Source: Entomortierella parvispora (taxonomy: Eukaryota > Mortierellomycota > Mortierellomycetes > Mortierellales > Mortierellaceae). From it: a stretch of 64,000 nt of DNA. How positions within the stretch are numbered: the first letter of the stretch is position 1; the number at the start of each line of letters is the position of its first letter. The position numbers and the translations under genes were made by a program. The DNA lies in contig OY752147.1 in the NCBI GenBank assembly GCA_963573315.1, positions 1,054,001 to 1,118,000 of the forward strand. The letters are read 5' to 3'. Under the pieces are notes generated by a model. It worked only from the letters and a program-made list of their open reading frames with translations. It was not told where the DNA came from and ran no database searches. Positions 11,049 to 26,529 of this stretch are shown here, one piece after another.

Positions 11049-12709
11049 CAGTTCTTTTCTTTTTCATCCAGGGTTTTGGTCAGAGATGGGCCCTGCCCGA
11101 TGCATGCAAGTATCACTTACCCTAAAAGTAAGATCAGGGGTCGAATTGCAACCAACAATTATTGTAAAGCAGACATGTTAGTCGTCATTCTTTCATCTGG
11201 AGCAACCTTTTGTTCGTCCCACAAGAGCAGTGAAGCGAGGAAGAGGCACAGCTTGGCTCGTGCTCATGCAAGAAAAAAATGTTGTGCGCCCGTGCCAGGG
11301 GGGTTTTTTTTCTTTCTTGCTTGGCATGTTCCTGTTTGTCACTCTGTCACTCTGCCCCAGAATATTTCTATCCTTGTGCCAAATTTACCATCCAAAAACC
11401 GGAATCCATGTAAGGTCGCCCCTGAGGATGATCTTGAGGGCCCTGTGTTTCTCTGCAAAGTAGGAGAAGCACCACAGGTACATCCAGTCGGAATAGATCT
11501 ATCAAAGGTATGGTCAACGAAACTCGTCGGTTATTCGTCCGTTGCTTGTTCTCGCAAGTGGTCTTTGCTTTTGGTCACCTGTCGACTTCACCCCCCTACC
11601 CCCCTTTTCATGCTTTCCAGTTTTCCAACAGCTTTGTTCCTCGTATGTTTGAGGGATCCCCTACACCAATTCCTGTCGAGTGTGTGTTGATTGAACTCTT
11701 GTCAGGTGCCCCAAAGTCCAATTGACACGCGTACCTGGTGGTTGGAAATAAAGATCATTCTCTCTGGCATGTCCAGGACCGTTTGCTGGAGTTCCTCTGT
11801 CTTTGCCTTGTTCAAGATTCCTCGGATACTGGAGTCTCCAGTCAACACAAAGTCTGATGGCGCAAAAAGTTGGTTCATCTTGAGCAGGAATGCCCCAAAA
11901 TGACCTTCGGTTCTGTTAATATGACGCTTGTACACTCCAGGCGCAAGGATAGCTAGGGGCATGGACAGAATCTGGGTCATGGAAATCAATGAGGCGCCCA
12001 GGTTGAAGTACAGGGCCCAGAACAAGGCCCGTACGCCCTTGTAGACAGGGTTCATCTTTGGCCCAAGGACACGAGGCCGAGTCGCCTCCTCCTCCTCCTT
12101 GGCCTCCAGCTTGGGAGAATCGGCCCTGGGTGAGCCCAGTCCTGCAGAGGACGAGTCTGAAGAAGAAAAGCTTTTGGGAGAGGAAGAGGGAGAGGAGGAA
12201 GGGGGGGAAAGTGGCCTCTGGTGTAAGGTCGAGGCGGGATCCAGTTTGGCAACAGTCATGGCAGTGTGTGCGACTGACTGGGTTGTCGTGGTGTAAGTGG
12301 TGGTGGTGGTGTTGGCAAAGGTAGGGGTAGAGAAGGCAGAGTGCGAGCCAATAGGGGCGAGTGGGGTTGGGCCGGAAGAGGGTGGGTGGAGGTCTTTGTC
12401 GGCCGAGTTTGAGGAAAGAGTAGTAGGAGTGGAGAGAGAAGAGGAGGAAGATAAAGAGGCCAAGGAGGAAACAGTGGAAGGTGGGGATGGGGACGTGACT
12501 GTGGGTGCGAGCACGGTCAGCGGTGGGCGGTGCATGGACGTCGTCGAGGTCGAGGTAAAGGTCGTCGGAGAGCCAGGGGGGGACGACGCTGGCGACGAGA
12601 GTGGCGACAGCGACGAAGACAGTCGCGGGACAAGGGCGGCACGCCGGGGAGAGGATCGGGAATCGTCTTTGTGGACGCAGCCGTCTCTGTCTCCTTGGGG
12701 GGCCGGCAT
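10039..12709 (-). CDS. 1-acyl-sn-glycerol-phosphate / lysocardiolipin-type acyltransferase
   Basis: Exons on the minus strand: 12709-11735, 11498-11389, 10987-10799 and 10635-10039. The first 200 residues are Ser/Thr/Pro-rich and disordered. Then come a membrane segment (GVRALFWALYFNLGASLISM) and the acyltransferase blocks: NHQ-IYSD (NHx4D, residues about 323-329, split by intron 1), IPVFGW plus GMRFFDFILLKRNDW, VVFPEGTVVSKGTRKRS, and VLLPRTSGLFVCINKL. An acidic/Ser linker and a C-terminal hydrophobic helix end the protein. This is the AGPAT/LCLAT1 group of ER or mitochondria-associated enzymes that put an acyl chain on lysophosphatidate, lysophosphatidylinositol or lysocardiolipin; the substrate is not resolved. 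Odd: with the GTAAAT donor at 11388 and the acceptor at 10988, exons 2 and 3 do not join in frame (one base short inside the conserved W-G). Intron 2 holds a (GT)n run and intron 3 a C16/A21 tract. Confidence 0.8.
10743..10785. repeat. Homopolymer pair C(n)A(n) in acyltransferase intron 3
   Basis: A run of about 17 C is followed directly by about 21 A, just inside the donor of the minus-strand intron (sense: T run then G run). Such tracts are unstable in replication and sequencing. Confidence 0.8.
11020..11048. repeat. (TG)n microsatellite
   Basis: About 14 TG units inside acyltransferase intron 2. Confidence 0.9.
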
Positions 12710-12900
12710 GAGAGATCAGATGGATGAAAGAAAAAAAAAAAGATGAATGAAAAACGGATCCATGAATCAGACTGATCTCGGGGCAAAGCGATTTTTTGAG
12801 AATAAATAATAAATTGCCCGAGGTTTTTTAACCTTTCTTTCTTTTATTTTACACTGGATTTTATGTTTTGGAGTCAGGAATGCATCCCCCTTTTTTTAAC

Positions 12901-16912
<4,012 letters not shown>

Positions 16913-17044
16913 CCTGTTTTTGCTCGCTCTCCGTGGGCTGAAGTCTGTACGTTTCTTCGTCTAGAGTTGCCAGTCGCCTCGTTGTCTGTGTAGGTGTATC
17001 GGTTGGATGGCTGGTCTGTCAGTCGGTGGGAGAGGAGAGAAGGC

Positions 17045-17079
<35 letters not shown>

Positions 17080-17837
17080 CGATGAGGTAGGATGAAGAGA
17101 GGGGGAAAGCTAAAATGAAATGTGTAGACTATGTGTGTGTTGTGTGCCTTTGCGGGATGCACAGAGGAGAAGGGACGGGGGGACGAGAAGAAGAGATAGG
17201 GCGAGAGATGTTGGATGGGCACACAACACGCGCACGGAGAACAAGAGCAGGGGCAATGTTATTGTTCTGGTCGCGAGGATTGATTACAAAAGTAAAAAAG
17301 AAGTGTGTATGTGTGTGTGTGTTTGTATTCTTGTCAAAAGAAAAACGGAATGTTGCTGGCGACCCACAAGGGGAAGAGGTATCTGTTGCAGGGTTATGGG
17401 AGAGGTGGGATTGGGTATGATCACGAAAATGATCCTTTTGTCAGGAGACAATAGGGCAGAGCAGAAAGAGTTGTGGAGAGGGAGAGCAACCGAAAGAGAA
17501 AGAGAAGAGTGATAGTGAGAGAGGGAAAGGAGAAGGAGGGAGAGAGGGAGAGAAAGAAAGAGAGAGAGAGGTTACAGAAGAAAAAAAAGGAGGGACTGGC
17601 AAGAGAGGAAAAGATGAGACGATGTGGGTGGCCGAGAGAAAAAGAAAAAGAGGAAGGAGGGAAGAAGAAGGGAAGAGGAGAAGGGAGGGAGGACGGTCGA
17701 TGGTGAGAAAAGAGGGGTGCAAGTGCAATGCTGTCTGTCAAAGAGGGACGGGCAAACACCTTGCCTGAGCCGAGGTGTTTGCAAAGGAACAAAGGCCCGA
17801 CTGAACCATGCATCATATTACGGTAACCCATGCAGTC

Positions 17838-17884
<47 letters not shown>

Positions 17885-18730
17885 ATTGCTGTTGCTGTTG
17901 CACTTCCCGCAGAGTCTTTTGCCATGCAAATATGCCAATGCCATGCTTTTCTTTCCTTTTCCCCCTCTCGCCCAACCACAACCACAACCACACCGAAGGC
18001 CCACAGGCCAACATGTCATGGCACACCTTGAGGACCAAGGCGAGCAACAAACAAAGGGCGACGAAGTCCGTGTCCAAGACACGACATGTCAATAGAATAT
18101 GAAAGGGGGTGCATGCACAATGCATAAAAAAGGGGATGAATGGCTGCACACAAGGATGGGGAGCACAGGTGCACCTTCCAGCGGACGGGAAGAAAAAGAA
18201 GTTCCACATTTATTGTCGACGCGTGAGGTCACGGGCACACTCTTCACCATCAACTGCCTTGGGGATGACTGCCCAAGCAAGCGAGGATTTTTTCCTCCTA
18301 GTGACCACGTATTTGTCAGATAGGCTTGGGCGTGGGCACGACCTGTGGTTTGTGTCGGGTCCGCAGCGATGCATTACGGGACCGAGGCAAAAACAAAGAA
18401 ATAAACACCAATGGTCAATGGTAGACTACGATAAAAGAGTCGAGCGACGGCAAGGGGAAGTTGGCACAACGATCATCCACTGCTCTCAAGTTCCTTTTTT
18501 TTTTTTTTTTTTTTTGCATTTCACCAAAAGCCCCTTCCCCCTCCCCCTGCCCAGCGAATTCATGCTGTGCAACCAAGAACGTTTTTTGTAATCATTTTAT
18601 CATGGCGAAACGCAAATGCACCGTTTTCATTCTATGTGGTGCTTTTTCAAGATGAAAGGGCTATGTAAAGACGAGGTAAAGTCAAAAAGAACAGAAAGGC
18701 AAATGAAGGAATAAACAAAACACGATTGAT
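16913..18730. other. Gene-free 1.8 kb between PX kinase and P450 reductase
   Basis: Holds the PX-kinase promoter/leader. There is an (AG)n run at about 17047-17076, a purine-only-biased strand at 17460-17710, a TTGCTG hexamer repeat at 17838-17900, and a T20 tract near 18496. Open frames here are low-complexity shadows of these repeats. No gene, tRNA or domain seen. Confidence 0.55.
17838..17900. repeat. (TTGCTG)n hexanucleotide repeat
   Basis: About ten units with one TTGCTA interruption. It reads as poly-Leu, or as Cys or Asn-Ser alternation, depending on frame and strand. It lies outside any gene model. Confidence 0.9.
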
Positions 18731-21537
18731 CTATGACCAGACGTCCTCCTCATAACGACCACGACCGCGCAATTCCTTGACATATGTTGTGGCCTTCTCC
18801 TCAGTCATTTCTCCGCAAGTCATGGCAATCTCAATTAGTTTGTGGTTCACCTCGCGAGCCATGTTCTTCGCATCACCACAGACATAAAAGTATCCTCCTT
18901 GTTTGTGGATCAAGTCCCAAATGAGTTCCTTATACTCATCCATGCGATGCTGAACATAGGTCTTGGGTACACCAGGCTGGCGTGATAACGCAGTGATGAT
19001 CTGGGAACCTTCAATGTCCTTCATCAACTCGGACCATTCATCCTTGTACAGGTAATCCTCGTCCTCACGACGGCAACCAAAGAAAAGGATAGTAGCTCCG
19101 ACCTTCTTTCCATTTTTGACATCTTGAGCACGATCCTGGATAAAGCCGCGGAAAGGAGCAACACCAGTGCCGGGTCCAACCATCACGATGGGCAAAGCAG
19201 AGTTGCGGGGCAGCTTGAAGTTTGAGTGGCGCACATGAACAGGAACCTTGACACCGTGTTCGCCAACCAAATGGCCACCCTTGGGTCCGGAAATCTCATA
19301 CTTGGGCATGATTCCACCAATTTGATTGATATGTCCGTGGCAGTTATGCAAAAAGTTGGTAGCCAATCCATAAACGGTCTCCTCGGGTGCAACTGCAGGC
19401 TTGTAGTCAAGAACAACGGCAGTCAGATGAATTGACGTGGGGTGAGCCTTGGCAGAGGATGAGATGGAGTAGTAGCGGGCTTGAAGACGGGGAACGGATT
19501 CAATAAGCAAATCAAAAGGAATCTCCATACTCTGGCCAATTCCCAAGATTTTCTCCAAAACGGTTCCCAAGCTACGACGAGCATCGGCAACGTGAATTCT
19601 GAAGGCCTCCTTGTCCTGACCCCAGAGGGCGAAGAGCTTGCTGGCCTCTTCCGTGGGGGCAAAGGGCGTCAACTGACCAATGAATGCGCGCGAAGGAGGA
19701 GCAGTGATGTCAACATAATTGCGGAGGATGGTACGGTAAGTTGTGGGTACAGGGAAAGGCAGCTTGGTGGACGCGGGATCAGTGTTGGAGACGGTGATGA
19801 CAGTGTCGAGTTTCTCAGTCAAACCAAGAACCAGGGCCAGCTTGTTGACTTCCTGATCAGCATTGACGGGCCAGACAGCAACGTGGTCGCCAGCTTGGTA
19901 AGTAATACCAGATCCAGAGATGTCAACTTCCATGTGCAAGCAGTGACGATTAGCAGATGCAGTGAAGAGTTCACGGGAAACAGAAATCGGGGCAGAGTAG
20001 GGGTTCTTGGAGTCATAGGTGGGTCGACTATTCAAGCAGAATTACATGAAGTGAGATTCAGAGTCATTGTCAATCACGCCAGCATTTCACAGTATTGTTG
20101 CTAATCAGCGTCAAAGAGGACACTTACGAGCCAAGCATGAACTTTGGTTCTTGGTGCTCGCCATGGTAGATCTTCTTAATCTCGGTGACTTCCTCGTCCG
20201 TGTGTTCCTGGATCTTGTATGTGGCCTGACGGGGGCCAGAGTTACCAGCAAGGAAATCAATGCCCATGAAGTCGCAAACAGACTTCCACATGTCATCCTT
20301 CCAGCTCAAGAAGTCCTCCTCAAGCGAGCCGTCGTCATCACCCTCACCACGCTCGCCGATGCGACTAGCACCGAGATTGCAGAGTTTCTCCTCAACGCGT
20401 CTGCAGACAGAGTTGTAGTGTTCATAGGTCTTGTTGCCGAGTCCAAACATGACAAAGTGCAGGTTGGTCAAAGGTTTCTCTGCATCTTCATATTCGCCAA
20501 CCGAGAACTCGGGCACATCCTCTCCCGAAACCAAGTGCTCCCAAAATTCGACGGCATTATCAGTGGGCTCGCCCTCACCGTAGGTGGCGAGGACAAAGAC
20601 GGCGAGGTGATCGGCAGGTAGGGTATCGAGAAGGTTCATGTCGTAGTCTTCCAAATCGGCGGTCATAGTCTTGAGGTTGTAACGCTGAGTACCTTCTTTG
20701 GCAAGGCGAGCGGCATAGTCTTCGGCGGTTCCCGTTTGCGATCCATAGAAGAAGATGATGGATTTGTCCTATTTGGGAAGGATCGGGACGGGTGAGTCGT
20801 AGATCAACGACATATTCAGAGAGGGGGATCAGGCTCGCAGGTATTCAAATGAGGGCTCTGTGGCCACGATCCATCCCCCCTGGGATCAAGATAGATAAAG
20901 TAAAAAAAAAAATAAAGTGCAGGAAGGGTCGGGTCGGCTGCTGTGTGTTTCTGTTTGAGAGGCGATGCGAAGAATGTGTGTGCGTGAAACGGGCGGATCA
21001 GAGGCTCTTCCTTCTTTTCCTTCTTTTTCGGGTTCACCTTTTTAAGGAGATCCACGCCTGCGTCTCTGGAGCGGATCGGATGGTCACCCGTCTTTGTGCC
21101 TGTGGTACTGCTACTTTGGTGCACCTGTTTCGCCATTCCAGGGATCGTTCCCTGTTCATTTTTCGTCCTCATGAACATCCCTGTTCTTAAACTCAATCCT
21201 GTTCTTCTCATCTATTCATCATGCAGTCCTGGTCCTGTTTTGCGTACGTGTGTGCTTGGATGAAGAAAGTGCTAAAATAAAATATGTTCAATCTAGAACT
21301 TGTGAATCTTACCGTCTCTTTCATCTTTTGCACAAAGTCGCGGGTCTTCTTGACAACCTTGTTGATCTTGAGGGCGGGGGCATTAGGTTTTTGCATTGGC
21401 ACGAGTGGTTGTTTTGTGGTGAAGGAGGACTTTGCAGATGATCCCAGGAGCTTGTCTTTGAACCAGTAGATGCCTGATCCCACAAGGACAGCGCCGAGGA
21501 TAGCAATGTCAAGGGTGTCGATGGCAGCGTCAGCCAT
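18731..21537 (-). CDS. NCP1: NADPH-cytochrome P450 reductase
   Basis: Exons on the minus strand 21537-21313, 20768-20128 and 20027-18731 give 720 residues, the usual size. An N-terminal ER anchor (IDTLDIAILGAVLVGSGIYW) is followed by the FMN flavodoxin domain (FYGSQTGTAEDYA, VLATYGEGEPTDNA, FGLGNKTYEHYN). Next come the FAD domain (ARYYSISSSAKAHPTS) and the NADPH domain (VGPGTGVAPFRGFIQD, FFGCRREDEDYLY, YVCGDAKNMA), ending in DVWS with the conserved penultimate Trp. It passes electrons from NADPH to ER P450s such as the sterol demethylase, and to squalene monooxygenase and haem oxygenase. The first intron is long (544 nt) for this window. Codons are strongly C/G-ending and unlike the neighbouring kinase, which suggests high expression. 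Identification is secure; the symbol follows yeast usage. Confidence 0.96.
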
Positions 21538-22868
21538 GGTAAAGGAGAGGGCGAAGGTGGGTAGGACGGAGAGTGAGGCGAAGAAGGTGGGGGGAAAGAA
21601 GGAGGGAGGTCGATAGATGGAAGGCACCCCTGGAATGAAGAAAAAGAAGAGGAAGAGGAAGAAGAATGTGATTGTCACAAAAAAAAAAAAAGAAGGAAGA
21701 GGAGAAGGGGAGAGGGAGGGGAACCAAGCCTGCTTTATCTATGAAGAGAAGGGAGAGGGAGTGGGGGAGAGGGGGGATCGAAAAGGAACACTTCTTCCCT
21801 GCTGCTTCAATCCCCGCCGAATGGCCTCACACCATCACTGTGTGCCTGTGTGCGGTCATTGCGGTGGCATGATTCTCTCTCCCTTTCTTTTCATTTTCAC
21901 TGGCGCACCGCGTTCGTGCGTGATCTGATAAGTGTTTCTCGCACTGCGGGCTTTTGCCCTCTTCCGGGCATTAAGGGCAGACGCCGGGCCTTCTCTTTCC
22001 CTTCCTTGGAGTGGTCTTTTCTCCTACCCACCTTCGGTGCTGTAGATGGTACTCTTGCAGGCTACCCTCTAGCAGGCATTTTCAATAAAGACCTTTTACT
22101 GGACACCTCTCGCTCGAGCAAACTACCAGCAAGCTCTGTCATGTGAAATGCTTTGAATTGTGTGCACAAACTGCCCCCCTCCTCTCCTTTCCCTTCATTT
22201 TTCTACTCATTCTACTGCAATCGATCGACACCGCAAAGACGTCAGTCGTGAGTCTGTGTGCGGTCCTTCCCCTGCAAATAACCGGTCTTTGAGCTTTCTC
22301 ACTACATCTTTTTCTGCCTGTAGTGCCGGTTGAAGTGACAAATCTTGTTTGTCCGTTTCTTCATTTGCATCCCCACATGTTACCTTTTGATAATTACACT
22401 TCCCCAAACAGAGTAACCCTGCCAAGGTCAGTCCATCTATTTCTTGGCAGTTGGGGTAGGCTGATTCCTTTTTACTTCTCCTGCCTCCTGCCTCCTGCCT
22501 CCCTCCCCCTCCATTCACACCAAATACAACCACGTAAAGCTATTCTTGGCCATTGGATCATCAAACATGAAAGCACAGCCGATCACAACGTCAACTTGGG
22601 ATCTCGGGACTCGACGTTCCCGAAGCTTTATCATCACCAATCCGCTTTCATGTCTCATGTCCGAATTTTTCCTAAACAAGTGGGACGTGCCATTAAGGCG
22701 TTTATGAGCAGATGTGCAACGTGGCTGTGATGAAAATTAACAGCTAGGCGAGAGTTTGCTTGGAAGGAGGGAAAGACGGGAATGCAAAAGTGAAAGACAT
22801 TGTGTACGTGCGTGCGAGAAAGAAAAAGGCGGATCGAGGCTGGGAGCATGCTTGGGAAGGGGAGAAAT
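21538..22868. other. Intergenic region upstream of P450 reductase
   Basis: About 1.3 kb. The first 250 nt form a GA-rich (sense CT-rich) leader for the reductase. The rest shows no domain-bearing frame. An A12 tract lies near 21680. Confidence 0.5.
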
Positions 22869-23558
22869 TTAGAATAGCACTGCGGCAACTGCAGCCACAC
22901 CAGCTAGACCCACCCACGCAGCCTGTGCCGAGCTTGCGCGATGGCCACTACTTCCGGCCACTTTGCCAGCACTTCCACCAGCCGCTGGCCCTCCACTTCC
23001 CGATCCTGAGGATGTGCCACCATTGCCTGCGGATGATGTGGGCGAAGTCGGGGTAGCGGGCTCGGGCGCAGCGGGACTGGAGGGGTTATTGATCGTAAAC
23101 ATGTTTGTGTAGCTCAACTCTGGCACTGTGCGGACTACGATCGAGTAGGTACCGGACGTGACCGTCAGGGGTACTGTCAGGTCCGTACGAGTACTAGAGC
23201 TTGAACAGTCCAAGGTGCCCAACGTGGCCACATACCGGACTGCCTCCGAAGGACCCGTGTTCAGGATCACAGTGACGTTCTTGGCCATCCCCCCCATCGA
23301 GGCACAATTACCCGTCCAACCTACAAAGTTGGAAACACCTGCCGTCCAGACCGTTCCAGCAGTTGGATTGTTGATCTGGTGGTGCGTTCAAAAGTGTCCA
23401 GTATGAGTAAAAAAAAAAAAAAAAAAAAAAGACGGGATGGATTCGGCCGTCTAGTAATTGAGCTTCCTCGATCACATTCATCTTACCTGAATCATATCTG
23501 CGCGAACGCAGGCAGCTAATGTCGTGGTTGCGACGAGGAGTGTAGTTGAAAGCTTCAT
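22869..23558 (-). CDS. Kre9/Knh1-like secreted GPI-anchored protein
   Basis: Exons 23558-23487 and 23375-22869 (minus) join in phase 0 for 192 residues. The signal peptide is MKLSTTLLVATTTLAACVRA. A single Ig-like domain of the Kre9/Knh1 N-terminal type follows: INNPTAGTVWTAGVSNFVGW, two close cysteines in a GNCASMGG segment, VILNTG, and YSIVVRTVPELSYTNMFTI near its end. A Ser/Gly/Pro-rich stalk and a hydrophobic C-terminus (WVGLAGVAAVAAVLF) behind small residues fit a GPI attachment signal. Proteins of this type are small wall or plasma-membrane proteins, linked to beta-1,6-glucan assembly in yeast; the exact role here is not shown. A TATA box sits 146 nt upstream of the ATG. The intron contains an A20 tract (sense T20). 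Confidence 0.82.
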
Positions 23559-23703
23559 GGTGGATGTACAGTTCAGTGAGGAAAGGCAGGACAAACGGGT
23601 TAAAGAGAGGGAGAAGGAAGGTGAGAAGGAGAGATATAAACGAGGAAAGAGCGATTGGGGTCGTGAAAGGTCCGGCCTAAAGACGCCAGGTGCCCGACTC
23701 TGA

Positions 23704-23711
23704 TATTTATA
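23704..23711 (-). promoter_or_regulatory. TATA box of the Kre9-like gene
   Basis: TATAAATA on the minus strand, 146 nt upstream of the start codon. Confidence 0.5.
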
Positions 23712-24259
23712 TCAATAAAAGGCCAATACTTTCGAGTATCTCGAAGAAGCAGCTCCCAGTAGCATCGCATCATGCCTGTTGAAAGACGGAGAGTTCAGTA
23801 TGGGAAGTAGGCGAGCCTTATTTTCAGCTCTGTTGTCTTGCATAGGAGCCGTCTTACTATAATTTTGTCACAAGAGTGGAGGAAGAGGAAGAGGAGGAGG
23901 GAAAGAAGACACTTATCGCATCTCTCCTAGGAAGTACACCGCGTAGGTTCGAAATAGTCTTTCTGAGCATCGTCTACATGTGCAACAGACGGGCTCGTTC
24001 ATCAGCAGGAGAAGGGAGGTTGCGTCCAGAGGGGGCAGACAGCGAGGAGTTCGTTATTCAGGAGAACGGAGGTGTTAGAAAATAGCACATAGTCTAGTAT
24101 TGGTTCGTCCTCGCATCGCATCCTTGGAGATAGACGATTTGCTCGTTCTGTGTGCAAAGCCCATGGCATGGTTCCGTCGGCAAGGAAGCTAATTTCGCAA
24201 AACAAGCAAGGTAAGCACGACACTTTGGACTTTATGCTCAACCGTCTTCTTTATTTGGT
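23712..24259. other. Intergenic spacer
   Basis: Between the Kre9-like promoter and the tafazzin stop. No coding signal seen. Confidence 0.45.
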
Positions 24260-24380
24260 CTAGAGTTCTTCTATGCGAACGGTCGTGTCCCTGTTCCGAG
24301 GGTACAATTCTATATCGGGCGAGCGCCACCTATAGAACAACAGCAAGAGTAAGTCGTAGTTTAGTGAAAACGCTACCGGA

Positions 24381-24413
<33 letters not shown>

Positions 24414-26080
24414 CACAGACGACTTACCATCCCCAGCCTACTGGTTGAATCCACCACCATCGACCCTTTGCAATGCGCTCTTTTTCTGCAAGTTCGGCCT
24501 GTTCCTTTTGTAGCCGCAAAGCGACGTGCTTCAACTCCTCTAATGCGTCAAATACACGTTCCGTCATTTTGACACGGGCCTCGACCTCATCAATCTTTCC
24601 CTCCTTATATTCCTGCATCAAGGATCCAAATTCAATCGGCTCTCCAAAGACGATGGTGAGTGGCATGCCGAGTTTGGGAAAGATGGGCGAAGAGTTATCG
24701 GGGAAAAGCCGCAGAATGTCTTCCATGCCCAGGTGGTAGATCGGAATCACAATCGGCATCTCAACCTCAGCCATAGGTTTCCCACCTTGTGCAATTGGAG
24801 GGCCTCCGTACTCCATCAGTATCCGACCTACTCCCCATTTAAGTCGAATGAGTTGGTCGGTTTGGTTGATTTTGCCCTCTGGGAAGATGTGTACCCACTT
24901 TCCACTCCGAAGTAAGTTGATTGACTTGTCAATGGCGGGCTGATAAATGCCGTTCCCGCGAATAATTGGAACAATTTGTCCGTATCTGAAGAATGCCCCT
25001 ACTGGTCTGAAAACAGGTAGGTGAGGTCAGCCGCATGATCAAAAGACAGCAATCATTGTCTCGTGTCTTTGACCACAAGGCATTGGTCAGTGTCCTTACT
25101 TGTTGGGATAGCACAGTTCCTGAGCTCCCAAGGCATAGCGAATAGTCTTGGTCGGTGTCCAGTAGCACTTCCAAGGCAAGGCACCCCACAGCAAGGGATC
25201 GTCCGCACTATTAATGAGGGATGGGGTACGTGATAAGTTCCAGCTGAGTCTTTGATGTTTTATCCGAGCAGAAGGATTCTTGCATTGCTACGACAGGCTC
25301 CTTTTTCAAGACACTCACGTTGAAGAATGGTTTGTCACTAATCGTCCAAAAAAAAAAAAAAAAAAAAAAAATTAGAGTTGCAGCCACAAAAATTAACCTG
25401 AGCATGATGATCACACACAAAAAGGGTTGGATCTGTTATGAATACCTGTCAGGACCGGACGTGTTCGATGCGGATCGTAAAGGATCTTGAGGAATGGGTT
25501 CATATTATGCACTCCGGTATATGATCCAAAAGTCATGAAGGTTTTGCTCACTGCTGCAACGCCGCACATCACCAATGTACTATTTGGTAAAGCGTTCATG
25601 ACCAAAGTCCGAGAAATGTTAGCCTCCAAGCGGTGGGCGACTTTGCTGAAACGATGCGGCTTTGGTCAATTACCTTGTCAAACTCCAGAATGTCGTCTCT
25701 GGTGGGTTATAAAGACCGTAAAAGTCATGGATATGGTCAACATTAGATCGAGGATAAGATAGTAAAATGCTGCTCGGATCAGCCTCGTAAAGCGCCTCGC
25801 ACTTCAGATCAGGGTTCACCTCCGGCGAAGGGACAAAGGGGAGATGAGGCAGGGTGCTGCGCTTCACTCTAGGCGACGCAGTCGAATCATTGGCGTCAGG
25901 GCCCGTTTGATTTCCATGCTCTGTTGGATCAGACGGTTGAGAACCAAAAGGTGTTGTAAGTGCCTTGACGGGCACCGGCGCTGGTCTGACAGAGACAGAA
26001 TCTGAGTCATCAGTAGGACTAGTGCCAACAGAGGCAGTAGTTGAGTTGGTTGAAGTCGATCGGGTCCAGAATCCTCCCAT
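24260..26080 (-). CDS. TAZ1: Tafazzin, monolysocardiolipin transacylase
   Basis: Six exons on the minus strand, 26080-25674, 25645-25446, 25337-25319, 25207-25100, 25006-24428 and 24329-24260, join in phase for 460 residues. After about 135 disordered N-terminal residues, the acyltransferase core reads VTNHSSTADDPLLWGALPW (HX4D catalytic motif), YWTPTKTIRYALGAQELCY, GQIVPIIRGNGIYQPAID, GKWVHIFPEGKINQ, RLKWGVGRILMEYGGPP and VIPIYHLGMEDIL, all hallmarks of tafazzin. It remodels cardiolipin in the mitochondrial membranes by moving acyl chains between phospholipids. The N-terminal extension is longer than in yeast. The NHSST part of the motif lies on a 19-nt microexon. The C-terminal exon after a GTAAGT donor replaces an in-frame stop just past the junction (read-through would end at WGW). 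It is divergent from the Myb-like gene over 449 nt. Confidence 0.93.
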
Positions 26081-26529
26081 GGTTAGGTTCCGAATGCGAT
26101 GAACAGGACAAGAGAGCGAATGCGGCGATGTCTGACACGATCAGAAAGGGAGCCAGGCATGCAAACGAGTTTCAGTCTGGGAGAGGAAGGTTTCGATTTC
26201 CAAGATGTCGGACGAGGAAAGGAAGCCGAGGGGGTGCTGGCAATGGGGATGAATGAGGGATAATGGAAGGGAGCGAGGAGAAGAGAGGAGAGGAGAAGGG
26301 AAGGGGAGAGGAAGGAAGGACTAAGAACGAGAAGCAAAGAACACAGGCAGCGGCATGGCCGCTTTTTTGTTGACCCCGAACCGTCAACAGTCACGCCCTG
26401 CTGAACTGTATAGCTCTTGACACGTCCTGTCGTTGTTGTTTGGTTCCTTCTTCCCTCCCTCCTTCTTCTTCAGGACGCAGACAGCAGCCAACAGATTCAA
26501 ACGGCAGACAGCAGGAAGTAGCAAAAAGC
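26081..26529. promoter_or_regulatory. Bidirectional promoter region, tafazzin / Myb-like gene
   Basis: 449 nt between two divergent start codons; the left part is GA-rich (tafazzin leader as CT). No TATA box stands out. Confidence 0.4.

Noticed and set aside
12297-12746. 149-codon plus-strand acidic frame
   Set aside because: Antisense of the disordered N-terminus of the acyltransferase.
17808-18095. Poly-Leu frame resembling a membrane segment
   Set aside because: Produced by the TTGCTG repeat; no conserved flanks.
19481-20104. 207-codon plus-strand open frame
   Set aside because: Antisense of P450 reductase, whose domains are unmistakable on the minus strand.
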